The translations under genes were made by a program, and so were the position numbers. Below, one piece after another: positions 1 to 6,314 of a stretch of 9,786 nucleotides of DNA (the first letter of the stretch is position 1; the number at the start of each line of letters is the position of its first letter). The DNA lies in the NCBI GenBank assembly GCA_020724185.1, contig DYHL01000037.1, positions 5,274-15,059 of the forward strand, in the 5' to 3' direction. The notes below the pieces were generated by a model. It saw only the letters and a list, made by a program, of their open reading frames with translations, was not told the origin of the DNA and did not search any database. Origin of the DNA: Candidatus Nitrosymbiomonas sp. (GTDB lineage: Bacteria; Sysuimicrobiota; Sysuimicrobiia; Sysuimicrobiales; Humicultoraceae).

Positions 1-37
1 TCGGGACCGAGCGGTGCGCGGCGCTGGAGGAATTCAT
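1..37 (-). CDS. Start of a downstream operon gene, cut by window edge
   Basis: An ATG at 37-35 overlaps the TGA of the RmlC-like gene (36-34) in an ATGA arrangement, the same coupling seen at other junctions in this operon. Only about 12 codons are visible (MNSSSAAHRSVP), too few to identify a family. The pathway step missing from the window is RmlB (dTDP-glucose 4,6-dehydratase), so that is one possible identity, but the visible residues do not show the Rossmann start expected near an RmlB N-terminus. The true start could also lie further downstream, outside the window. Confidence 0.35.
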   Translation of the reverse strand, partial: MNSSSAAHRSVP

Positions 38-495
38 CGGTGCCTGGGCGCCCACACGTACGGGATCGCCGGATCGTCAAACGGTACTCGGTGCTCATCG
101 GGCTTCTGGTAGTTGTACATCTCCGTGGGGATGTTCACGATCAACGCCGGGCCCGTGCCAACCGCGGTGAAGCCATGGTAGACCAGAGGAGGGATGACCA
201 CCAGGTGTGGACTCATGGGGCCGATAAAGAACTCGTTCACCCGCCCACGGGTCGGCCTGTCGTCCCGAGCATCATAGAGCACGACCTTCGCGGTTCCATG
301 CACGCAGGAGAAGTAGTCCCACTGGCGGACGTGAAAGTGCCAGGCCTTGACGATTCCGGGGTAGCACGCGGTCAAGTACGCCTGACCAAAACGCCGGAAT
401 TCCGGCCAGTCGCTGCGAAGCATCTCCACTAGGTAACCTCGATCGTCCGGGATGAGCCGCTGTGGTCGCACGAGGACACCCTGAATCAGCTCCAT
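34..495 (-). CDS. rmlC: RmlC-like cupin (dTDP-4-dehydrorhamnose 3,5-epimerase family)
   Basis: This 153-residue protein belongs to the RmlC-like cupin family. Classical RmlC epimerizes C3 and C5 of dTDP-4-keto-6-deoxy-glucose in dTDP-L-rhamnose synthesis. Family landmarks are an N-terminal 'RLIPDDRGYLVE' segment (13-24), a core with H53 and H55, IPPLVYHGF (101-109) matching the usual IPPGFAHGF, and a C-terminal FDDPAIPYVW (139-148). It is shorter than typical RmlC (about 180 residues) and differs around the active site: the usual RGLHYQ is KAWHFH, and the position of the conserved lysine in QGKLVRV appears to be D60 in QWDYF. It therefore looks like a divergent clade, possibly acting on a related keto-sugar or doing only one epimerization. 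The ATG lies 3 nt after the rmlD stop, preceded by a G-rich run. The family call is firm; exact activity is inferred from the adjacent rmlD. Confidence 0.85.
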   Translation of the reverse strand: MELIQGVLVRPQRLIPDDRGYLVEMLRSDWPEFRRFGQAYLTACYPGIVKAWHFHVRQWDYFSCVHGTAKVVLYDARDDRPTRGRVNEFFIGPMSPHLVVIPPLVYHGFTAVGTGPALIVNIPTEMYNYQKPDEHRVPFDDPAIPYVWAPRHR

Positions 496-498
496 CGG

Positions 499-1389
499 TC
501 AGCCCCCCTGCCGGGCCCGCGGGCGACTCACGCTCAAGCGCCCACGCTGCCGGAGATACCATTTCAGTGATTCCTGCCACGGCGGCAGGTCGTCAGCCGA
601 CATCTGCGCTAGCCTCGAGTGCGCAAGCACGGAGTACCGCGGGCGGGGAGCCTGCGCTGAGAACTCCGCGCTGCTGACCGGCTCGATATCTACGGCAATC
701 CCAGCGAGCGCGAAGGTCGCCTTTGCGAACTCAAACCAAGAACATTGCCCTGCATTCGTGACGTGATACACCCCGTAATGGTCACAGGACATCAATTCCA
801 CGATCTTTCGAGCGACATCAAGGGCCGCCGTCGGCGTGAGCACCTGATCGTCCACAACCCGGATCGGTCGGCCCTGCTCTGCCGCGAACACCATCTTCTC
901 CACGAAATTCCCACGCCTGGTGCCTGCGCCTGCCAGGCCGTAGAGCCCGGAGGTCCGTATGACGTAGTGACGCCGCGCAAGACTGCGCACGAAGAATTCT
1001 CCGGCCAGCTTCGAGGTGCCATAGACCGACAGCGGATTCGGAGCATCGTCCTCCGCGTAAGGACTCGTCTTCCTCCCATCGAAGACGTAGTCGGTACTCA
1101 CGTGGACCAGCGTGCAATCGAGATCGGCGCAGACTTGTGCGAGATTGCGCACCGCATAGGTGTTCACCCAGAACGCGCGCTCCGGTTCGGTCTCACAGTC
1201 GTCGACCCGGGTAAACGCGGCGGCATTGATCACAACCTCGGGCCGGATCTTGGTTATCATCCTCCGCGTGTACACGAAGTCGCACACATCCAACTCGACA
1301 CGACTGAATGCCGCGACATCGTTGCCGGAGAGGGCCTGGACAAGCTCATGTCCGAGTTGTCCGGCCGCGCCGGTGACCACGACCTTCAT
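499..1389 (-). CDS. rmlD: dTDP-4-dehydrorhamnose reductase RmlD
   Basis: This 296-residue short-chain dehydrogenase-like protein catalyses the last step of dTDP-L-rhamnose synthesis, NAD(P)H-dependent reduction of dTDP-4-keto-rhamnose, in the cytoplasm. Visible features are the N-terminal nucleotide-binding GAAGQLG (residues 7-13), VINAAAFTRVDDCE near 54-67 (RmlD has the same NAAAYTAVD pattern), STDYVFDG near 98-105, the catalytic YGTSK (YxxxK) near 123-127, and RTSGLYG shortly after. Length matches the family (about 290). The ATG at 1389 has a GAGGA a few bases upstream. It is preceded by the only sizeable gap in the operon and is followed after 3 nt by the RmlC-like gene. Confidence 0.95.
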   Translation of the reverse strand: MKVVVTGAAGQLGHELVQALSGNDVAAFSRVELDVCDFVYTRRMITKIRPEVVINAAAFTRVDDCETEPERAFWVNTYAVRNLAQVCADLDCTLVHVSTDYVFDGRKTSPYAEDDAPNPLSVYGTSKLAGEFFVRSLARRHYVIRTSGLYGLAGAGTRRGNFVEKMVFAAEQGRPIRVVDDQVLTPTAALDVARKIVELMSCDHYGVYHVTNAGQCSWFEFAKATFALAGIAVDIEPVSSAEFSAQAPRPRYSVLAHSRLAQMSADDLPPWQESLKWYLRQRGRLSVSRPRARQGG

Positions 1390-1565
1390 GGAATCCTCAT
1401 CAGCATCTCGATCTGGGGAAACCCGCGCCCATCAGCCCCAAAACCTGATCACTACTGGCCAACGGGGCAGCCGGCAGTAATATGCGACAATGCTGGCTTC
1501 GTTCTGCTGCGGCCAATTCCTACCTCCCGCAGTCGGCCGTGCGCCGCCCCGGGCCGGTTCCGATC
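1390..1565 (-). other. 176-bp gap between rmlA and rmlD
   Basis: This is the longest clean non-coding stretch in the window. Read on the minus strand it begins with a GC-rich block (CCGGCCCGGGGCGG) just after the rmlA stop, then passes through a more AT-rich part (TTGTCGCATATTACTG, around 1475-1490) and ends with GATGAGGATTCC before the rmlD ATG. I see no rho-independent terminator with a U-tract, no -35/-10 pair with acceptable spacing, no known riboswitch and no convincing small ORF. It could hold a weak internal promoter for rmlDC or be the scar of a lost gene. Confidence 0.5.
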
Positions 1566-2630
1566 TCACAGCTCCACCTCGGAGTCCTCGCCGACGATGA
1601 GCCGGCAGACGGCGTGGTTGCCCCCTGCCCGGCGCACGACGGCGTTCCTGCCAATGATGCTGTCCTCAAGCCGCGGAACGCCGCAGAGTCTGACGCCGTC
1701 CATCAGGACGAGGTGCTCGATCACTGAATCCGCCACCAGGCACCCGGAGCCAATGCTGGAGTAGGGCCCGACGAACGACCGCTCGATCACGGTGCCCTCC
1801 CCGATCACCGCAGGACCCCGGACGATCGAGCAGACCAGGCGCGCGCCGGCGCCCAGCGAGACACGGCCGTCGGTCCGGCTGTCTGGATCAATCTCGCCGC
1901 GCAGATCGCGCTCGATCCACTCGTCCAACACCACGCGATTGGCCTCGAGCAGGTCGTCCTTCTTGCCGGTATCCAGCCACCAGCCATTCAAGATCGTGCT
2001 GTACACACGCCGTCCCTGTTCGAGCAGGCGCTGGATCGCGTCCGTGATCTCCAGCTCGCCCCGCCGTGAGGGCCGCAGCGTGTCTATCGCCTGATGGATT
2101 TCCGACGAGAAGACATAGACGCCGACCAGCGCCAGGCGGCTGGGGGGGTCGGCGGGCTTCTCTACCAGGCGGAGCACGCGGCCTGCTCCATCCACCTCTG
2201 CCACCCCGAACAGCCTCGGGTCGGCAACCTCTTTCAACAGTATCGCCGCATCGGCTCCGGTCTCGGCCAGCGACCGCGTGAAGTCGCGGATCCCCTGCCC
2301 GATGAGGTTGTCGCCCAGGTACATGACGAAGGGATCATCGGCCAGAAAGCCGCGCGCCACCTTGATGGCGTGCGCCAGACCAAGCGGCTGCGGCTGCACA
2401 ATGAAGGAGAGGTCCAGCCGCCAGGGATTGGCTTCCAGCGCCGCTCTAATCTGCCAACCGGTCTCCGGCGAGATGACGACGCCGACCCTCTCGAGGCCCG
2501 CATCGCGTAGGTGCTGCATCACATAGTGCAGAACGGGCCTGTTGGCCACCGGCAAGAGCTGCTTGGCCATCGTGTAGGTCAGGGGACGCAGCCGCGTGCC
2601 AGTGCCGCCGGCGAGGACGAGCGCCTTCAC
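1566..2630 (-). CDS. rmlA: Glucose-1-phosphate thymidylyltransferase, long RmlA form
   Basis: This 354-residue enzyme couples glucose-1-phosphate and dTTP to dTDP-glucose, the first committed step of the dTDP-rhamnose pathway. The nucleotidyltransferase domain (about 1-235) has LAGGTGTRLRPLTYTMAKQ (residues 6-24), the metal-binding GD in YLGDN (104-108), EKP (157-159), GELEITDA (191-198) and WWLDTG (217-222). A hexapeptide-repeat, left-handed beta-helix-like tail follows (about 255-354). The extra tail separates the long form from the roughly 290-residue enterobacterial RmlA, and many long-form members sit in secondary-metabolite or polysaccharide clusters. The start is GTG at 2630, overlapping the TGA of the ABC ATPase (GTGA), with GGGAG 7 nt upstream. 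Family assignment is strong. The exact sugar (glucose-1-P) is inferred from adjacent rmlD and the RmlC-like gene. Confidence 0.92.
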   Translation of the reverse strand: MKALVLAGGTGTRLRPLTYTMAKQLLPVANRPVLHYVMQHLRDAGLERVGVVISPETGWQIRAALEANPWRLDLSFIVQPQPLGLAHAIKVARGFLADDPFVMYLGDNLIGQGIRDFTRSLAETGADAAILLKEVADPRLFGVAEVDGAGRVLRLVEKPADPPSRLALVGVYVFSSEIHQAIDTLRPSRRGELEITDAIQRLLEQGRRVYSTILNGWWLDTGKKDDLLEANRVVLDEWIERDLRGEIDPDSRTDGRVSLGAGARLVCSIVRGPAVIGEGTVIERSFVGPYSSIGSGCLVADSVIEHLVLMDGVRLCGVPRLEDSIIGRNAVVRRAGGNHAVCRLIVGEDSEVEL

Positions 2631-3433
2631 AGGACGTCTCCCGAGCGTGGCGAAAGCTCCGGCCCCAGCATCCGCTCGGCCCCTGATGTCATGGCGGCGG
2701 TAAGTTCCTGATAGCGGGACACGACAGCGTCAACCGGTCCCAGCGCTTCTACCTTCCCGTGAACCAGCAGGCAGACCCGATCACAGAGCGAGGCAACCGT
2801 GCGCAGGTTGTGCGAGACGAACATGATGGTCACCCCCCGGGCCCGGAACTGCTGCATCCGTTCCTGGCACTTGCGCTGAAACCCTTCATCCCCGACGCTC
2901 AGCGCCTCATCTATCAGGAGGACATCAGGGTCAAGGTGGGCGGCGATCGAGAATCCCAGGCGCGCGTGCATCCCGCTCGAGTAGTTCTTGACCGGGACAT
3001 CAATGAAGTCCTCGAGCTCGGAGAACTCCACGATCGCCGGGTAGAGCCGCTCGACCTCCCGACGCGACAGACCCAGCAGGGAGCCGTTGAGATAGATGTT
3101 CTCCTGCCCTGTCAGTTCCTGATGGAATCCGATTCCGATCTCCAGCATTGGGGAGACCCGGCCGCGCACAGTGACGCTGCCGCGGGTCGGATAATGCGTG
3201 CGGGCAATCAGCCGCAGCAGCGTGCTCTTCCCTGACCCGTTCGGCCCGATCAGGCCGAGGGTTTCCCCCTGCTGCACGCTGAGCGTCACGTCCTGCAGCG
3301 CCCAGAAGGTCTCGCGGCGCTCGCGAAGTCGGGAATCGAAGACGCCCATGATGCGGGACTTGAGCGTCTCAGCGCGATTGTGGCGCAGCACGAAGCGCTT
3401 CCAGAGGTTGCGCACCTCGATGGCCGGGGTCAT
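2627..3433 (-). CDS. Polysaccharide ABC exporter ATPase (Wzt/KpsT/TagH type)
   Basis: This 268-residue ATP-binding subunit powers export of a lipid-linked glycan through the permease encoded just upstream. It carries Walker A GPNGSGKST (63-71), signature YSSGM (151-155), Walker B VLLIDE (171-176) followed by ALSVGDEGFQRKC, typical of this exporter class, and the switch histidine in FVSHN (205-209). After the nucleotide-binding domain only about 45 residues remain, so the C-terminal carbohydrate-recognition domain of the long O-antigen Wzt proteins is absent. It therefore resembles the short KpsT/TagH type. I chose the ATG at 3433, 1 nt after the permease stop and preceded by GAGG, because the 18 extra residues of a longer reading would overlap permease codons and do not look like this family. 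It overlaps rmlA by 4 nt at its end. Confidence 0.93.
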   Translation of the reverse strand: MTPAIEVRNLWKRFVLRHNRAETLKSRIMGVFDSRLRERRETFWALQDVTLSVQQGETLGLIGPNGSGKSTLLRLIARTHYPTRGSVTVRGRVSPMLEIGIGFHQELTGQENIYLNGSLLGLSRREVERLYPAIVEFSELEDFIDVPVKNYSSGMHARLGFSIAAHLDPDVLLIDEALSVGDEGFQRKCQERMQQFRARGVTIMFVSHNLRTVASLCDRVCLLVHGKVEALGPVDAVVSRYQELTAAMTSGAERMLGPELSPRSGDVL

Positions 3434-3434
3434 C

Positions 3435-4202
3435 TCAGAGATCCTCAGCCAGGTACGGGGCCCGGCGCCGAAAGATCGTCCAGCCAACCAGAAGCGCGCT
3501 GACGGCCCAGCCGATCAGCACCAGGAAGTCGCCGGCGCTGGGGGGGCGTCCCCAGTAGGCGATGTCCTGATAGACCGAAACGAAAGACGTCATCGGATTC
3601 AACCTGAAGGCCGCCTGCATTCCGGCGGGTACCATCGAGATGTGGTAGACGATCGGCGTCAGCCAGAAGAGCAACGTCAGCCCTACCTCGGTCAGGTGAC
3701 GGAGGTCGCGGAAGGCGACAGTCAGCGCCGACAACCCCAGCGCCACTCCGGTGACAAACACCGCCTGTATCGCGAGCACAACCGGGTAGAACACAAGCGT
3801 CCAGGGGACAGACCCCCGCAGCACGAACAGCGACGGCAGGAAGACCGCCAGGGCGAGCATCGTCTGGATGAGGTTGAAGAGCACCGTGGCAGCGGGAAGT
3901 ATCTCGCGCGGGAAGTGGACTTTCTTGAGCAGTCCGGCATTGACCATGAGAGAGACCGTGGATGCCGTCGCCGAACTGGCAAAGAAGCCCCACGGCAGCA
4001 GCCCGGCGATCAGAAAAACCGTGAAGTGCTCGATCTGGATCCTGATGATGTACTGGAACGCGACCGAGTATATCAGGATCAGCGCCAGCGGATTGAGCAG
4101 CGACCAGAGCAGTCCCAGCGCCGAGCCCCGGTACTTGACCTTGAGTTCGGTCGCCACCAGGGCGACCAGCAGGTCGCGGTAGCGGAGGGTGTCGTTCAGC
4201 AT
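3435..4202 (-). CDS. Polysaccharide ABC-2 export permease (Wzm/KpsM/TagG type)
   Basis: This 255-residue inner-membrane protein is the transmembrane half of the glycan exporter. The N-terminal amphipathic LKVKYRGSALGLLWSLLNPL (20-39) is the hallmark of ABC-2 polysaccharide permeases. About six hydrophobic segments follow (roughly 35-53, 60-85, 107-127, 134-160, 172-190, 228-244), and the tail is FRRRAPYLAEDL. Length is normal for Wzm/TagG (about 255-270). Its ATG at 4202-4200 shares one base with the apt stop (TGATG), and its own stop lies 1 nt before the ATPase start, so apt, permease and ATPase are probably translationally coupled. The transported glycan cannot be read from the sequence; rhamnose content is likely from the context. 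Confidence 0.93.
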   Translation of the reverse strand: MLNDTLRYRDLLVALVATELKVKYRGSALGLLWSLLNPLALILIYSVAFQYIIRIQIEHFTVFLIAGLLPWGFFASSATASTVSLMVNAGLLKKVHFPREILPAATVLFNLIQTMLALAVFLPSLFVLRGSVPWTLVFYPVVLAIQAVFVTGVALGLSALTVAFRDLRHLTEVGLTLLFWLTPIVYHISMVPAGMQAAFRLNPMTSFVSVYQDIAYWGRPPSAGDFLVLIGWAVSALLVGWTIFRRRAPYLAEDL

Positions 4203-4714
4203 CAGTAGGTCAACACCGAAAACAGCTCCGCCCCCTCGAGCGCGCTACGGCCGTTCAGGAACGTAAGCTCCACCAGGCAGGCCATCCCCACGACGGTGCC
4301 GCCCAGGCGCTCGACCAGCCGGCGGGTGGCGTTCAGCGTGCCTCCGGTCGCGATCACGTCGTCCACGATCACCACCCGCTGGCCGGGGGCGATGGCGTCC
4401 TCGTGCATCTCCAGCGCCGCCACCCCGTACTCGAGCTGGTACTCCTCACGGATGGTCTTCCACGGCAACTTGCCGGGCTTGCGCGCCGGCACGAATGCCG
4501 CGCCCAGCCTCAGCGCCAGCGGCGCGGCCAGGATGTAGCCGCGCGCCTCGATCGCCACGATCACGTCCGGCTGCTTGGGCCGGCAGTAGGCCTCGAGCGC
4601 GTCCAGCGCATGCGTGAACGCCGCCGGCGAACGCAGCAGGGGGGTTATGTCCCTGAAGATCACCCCCTCGATTGGAAAGCCGGGCACGTCTCGAATGTAG
4701 GCCTTGAGGTCCAC
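4202..4714 (-). CDS. apt: Adenine phosphoribosyltransferase
   Basis: This 170-residue cytosolic purine-salvage enzyme converts adenine and PRPP to AMP and pyrophosphate. Hallmarks are MDLKAYIRDVPGFP (1-14, matching the usual Apt start), GVIFRDITPLL (17-27), EARGY (56-60), the loop RKPGKLPW (78-85) and the PRPP-binding VVIVDDVIATGGT (114-126). I place the start at GTG 4714: AGGGAGGTG (4729-4721) lies 8 nt upstream, and the 170-residue product matches the family. The alternative ATG at 4738 lies upstream of that SD, has no SD of its own and adds eight atypical residues. Purine salvage has no obvious role in a glycan operon, yet the gene is 40 nt from the preceding gene and overlaps the next by one base. 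Confidence 0.95.
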   Translation of the reverse strand: MDLKAYIRDVPGFPIEGVIFRDITPLLRSPAAFTHALDALEAYCRPKQPDVIVAIEARGYILAAPLALRLGAAFVPARKPGKLPWKTIREEYQLEYGVAALEMHEDAIAPGQRVVIVDDVIATGGTLNATRRLVERLGGTVVGMACLVELTFLNGRSALEGAELFSVLTY

Positions 4715-4720
4715 GCACAC

Positions 4721-4729
4721 CACCTCCCT
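4721..4729 (-). promoter_or_regulatory. Ribosome binding site deciding the apt start
   Basis: On the minus strand AGGGAGGTG is a near-consensus Shine-Dalgarno, with the GGAGG core ending 8 nt before the GTG at 4714. It lies inside the reading frame that would follow an ATG start at 4738, so that ATG is unlikely to be used. It is one of the strongest SD sequences in the window, so apt may be translated independently of upstream coupling. Confidence 0.75.
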
Positions 4730-4754
4730 AGGAGACATGCTGTCGAGCGGGGCT

Positions 4755-5732
4755 CTATCCGAGTTCGACCTCGGACGAGTCGCCCAGGTTAATCCGGGCC
4801 GGCCGGCCCGTCACCGAGGCGTGCTCGCCGATTATGGAGTGCTCCAGCAGCACGCCGTCCAGCGTGGCGGCGGCATTGACGATGCTGTCCCTTATGACCG
4901 AATGAGACACGCGCGCGCCCTCAGCCACCGAGGCGTACGGACCTATCACCGACCCCTCGATTCGGGCCGAGGGATCCACGAACGACGGTGGCAGCACAAC
5001 CGAACCGTCGGGCACGTACGCGGGCAGGAGCTCTGACGACAGCAACTCGCGGTTTGCCTCCAGCAGCGCCTCGGACGTCCCGCAGTCAAACCAGCCGGTG
5101 ATGTGGAAGGTCCGCATCCGCTCCCCTGCCTCGACCATCATCTGGAGCGCATCGGCCAGCCAGTACTCGCCCCGCACCTGTCGTCCCTCGTTGATGAGCC
5201 GCTCAAGACACCCGGCGAGCAGCAGGGGATTCCGGATCAGGTAGACGCCCACGATGGCCAGGTTGCTCTGCGGAACCTCGGGTTTCTCGACCAGGCGACG
5301 CACGTGGCCGTCGGACACCTCTACGACCCCGAAGCGGCGGGCATCAGCCACCTCGCGAACCCCGATGGCGGACTCCTCGAGCGCAAGCACACACGGGAGG
5401 TCGGCCTTTATGATGGTGTCGCCCATGATGATCAGGACACCATCGCCGTCCAGGTGTTGCCGCGCCACATAGATCGCGTGCCCGTTGCCCAGCGCCTCTT
5501 CCTGTTCCACGAAATGAACCGGGATCTTGTAACGGCCGCGGACAAACTCTTCGATCTTCTCGCCTAGGTGTCCGACGACCAGAACCGCCTCGTCCACTCC
5601 GGCCGCGACCAGTTCGTCGAGGATGTGCCCAAGAATCGGCCGGCCGGCCACGTGCATGAGCGCCTTGGGCTGGGTGTGGGTATGCGGGCGCAGGCGGCGG
5701 CCGACACCGGCAACAGGAATGATGGCCTTCAT
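4755..5732 (-). CDS. Sugar-1-phosphate nucleotidyltransferase with beta-helix tail
   Basis: This 325-residue enzyme of the RmlA/GlmU-like nucleotidyltransferase superfamily transfers a nucleotide from an NTP to a sugar-1-phosphate. The N-terminal domain has PVAGVGRRLRPHTHTQPKAL (6-25, with K23), the metal-binding GD in IIMGDT (101-106), VEKP (148-151) and GWFDCGT (213-219). A hexapeptide-repeat region follows (about 243-325; VIGPYASV, VSHSVI, HSIIGEHASV). It resembles the archaeal/thermophile-type sugar nucleotidyltransferases and long RmlA forms rather than true GlmU, since it lacks a full acetyltransferase domain and is much shorter than about 450 residues. Substrate and nucleotide (UTP, dTTP or GTP) cannot be read. 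The ATG overlaps the MNT gene stop by 4 nt (ATGA). Its C-terminal SSEVELG resembles the DSEVEL end of RmlA, suggesting paralogy. Confidence 0.88.
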   Translation of the reverse strand: MKAIIPVAGVGRRLRPHTHTQPKALMHVAGRPILGHILDELVAAGVDEAVLVVGHLGEKIEEFVRGRYKIPVHFVEQEEALGNGHAIYVARQHLDGDGVLIIMGDTIIKADLPCVLALEESAIGVREVADARRFGVVEVSDGHVRRLVEKPEVPQSNLAIVGVYLIRNPLLLAGCLERLINEGRQVRGEYWLADALQMMVEAGERMRTFHITGWFDCGTSEALLEANRELLSSELLPAYVPDGSVVLPPSFVDPSARIEGSVIGPYASVAEGARVSHSVIRDSIVNAAATLDGVLLEHSIIGEHASVTGRPARINLGDSSEVELG

Positions 5733-6085
5733 CGGTGAAACAGCACGACCCCCTCGCGGAGTGCCTGCCGGACGAACCAGTTGCCCTCAGCCTCCATCCG
5801 CTGTACCTCCGTGCGCGTGTAGGGGAACACTTCCACGGCTACTCCAGCCACCGGGGAAACGGCATATCGCACGAGCCGCTCCATCCAGGGGAGGTCGCAG
5901 TTGTCGAGGATCAGGAGCAGATCCGCATCGCTTCCGGGGACCGCCTCGCCGCGAGCAAGGGAGCCGAACAGCACCACGGATTCCAACTCCGGATGTGTAC
6001 GTGGCAAACCTAAGGCCATCTCTCGCAGCGCATGGAGTACCTCATGCCGGTCGAGAAAGGTGACCTGCACAGAACCGGAGGACAT
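5729..6085 (-). CDS. MNT-type minimal nucleotidyltransferase (HEPN/MNT partner)
   Basis: This 118-residue protein belongs to the minimal nucleotidyltransferase family (Pol beta superfamily). The core VVLFGSLARGEAVPGSDADL (37-56) contains the full GS-x10-DxD motif (G41-S42, D53, D55), and VAVEVF supplies a candidate third acidic residue (E85). In the family such proteins are usually paired with a HEPN protein; in characterised pairs MntA is an antitoxin that AMPylates the HepT toxin. Here the upstream HEPN is only a fragment, so this copy may be an orphan. I chose ATG 6085; GTG 6070 is an alternative giving 113 residues, and a reading from 6160 adds a basic stretch unlike the family. SD signals are weak. 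Its end overlaps the sugar nucleotidyltransferase start by 4 nt, so it is embedded in the operon. Confidence 0.85.
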   Translation of the reverse strand: MSSGSVQVTFLDRHEVLHALREMALGLPRTHPELESVVLFGSLARGEAVPGSDADLLLILDNCDLPWMERLVRYAVSPVAGVAVEVFPYTRTEVQRMEAEGNWFVRQALREGVVLFHR

Positions 6086-6185
6086 CTTCCGCAGCGCGGA
6101 TCGCAATGTCGGCCTCCTCCCGCGTGTAGTACCGGTACGGCGCTCCCTCGGGATGGGCATTGGGATAGCGCGTACTTAATCCTCG
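6042..6185 (-). pseudogene. Truncated HEPN domain (C-terminal remnant)
   Basis: In this frame residues reading LSTRYPNAHPEGAP, then YYTREEADIAIRAAEDVLRF, closely match the C-terminal end of HEPN-domain proteins of MNT pairs, which typically show a (P)TRYP...YYT..A..A...A..VL.F pattern. The expected N-terminal 70-80 residues (the first helices) are missing. Upstream in the same frame as far as the sugar-transferase stop (6315) there is only unrelated Gly/Arg-rich sequence, with no good ATG start. The stop (TGA 6044-6042) overlaps the MNT start, the usual HEPN-then-MNT arrangement. I read this as a 5'-deleted HEPN gene. A very short expressed peptide from the TTG at 6311 or GTG at 6257 cannot be excluded. 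Confidence 0.65.
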
Positions 6186-6314
6186 TGCCGTGCCGGCATG
6201 GTGCCAGCCTCCCGCATCACCTCGCGTCTGAAATCCCGGCGATACTGGCTTGCCCACTAGACTTCGCCTTCCCGAAGGTGCTTCCTCTACACAGGCGTCT
6301 CCGCAGGTCAATAC

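Noticed and set aside
1470..1500. Possible sigma-70 promoter in the rmlA-rmlD gap (TTGTCG, CATATT)
   Set aside because: The hexamers are nearly adjacent, and no partner occurs at about 17 nt spacing.
1540..1565. GC-rich block after rmlA as a rho-independent terminator
   Set aside because: There is no clear stem-loop followed by a U-tract.
745..1764. 339-codon open frame on the plus strand across rmlD and the end of rmlA
   Set aside because: It lies antisense to two well-supported genes, spans their gap and encodes no recognisable domain. Long antisense frames are common in GC-rich DNA.
3434..3487. 18-residue N-terminal extension of the ABC ATPase
   Set aside because: It overlaps permease codons. 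The ATG at 3433 has an SD-like GAGG, lies 1 nt after the permease stop, and gives a family-typical N-terminus.
3198..4208. 336-codon plus-strand frame opposite the ABC exporter genes
   Set aside because: The product is an extreme Arg/Gln/Glu/His-rich sequence expected from the reverse complement of hydrophobic membrane-protein codons. The permease and ATPase on the other strand carry clear family motifs.
4715..4738. ATG at 4738 as the apt start
   Set aside because: It lies upstream of the strong SD, which would then be inside the gene. It lacks its own SD, and the extra eight residues are not found in typical Apt.
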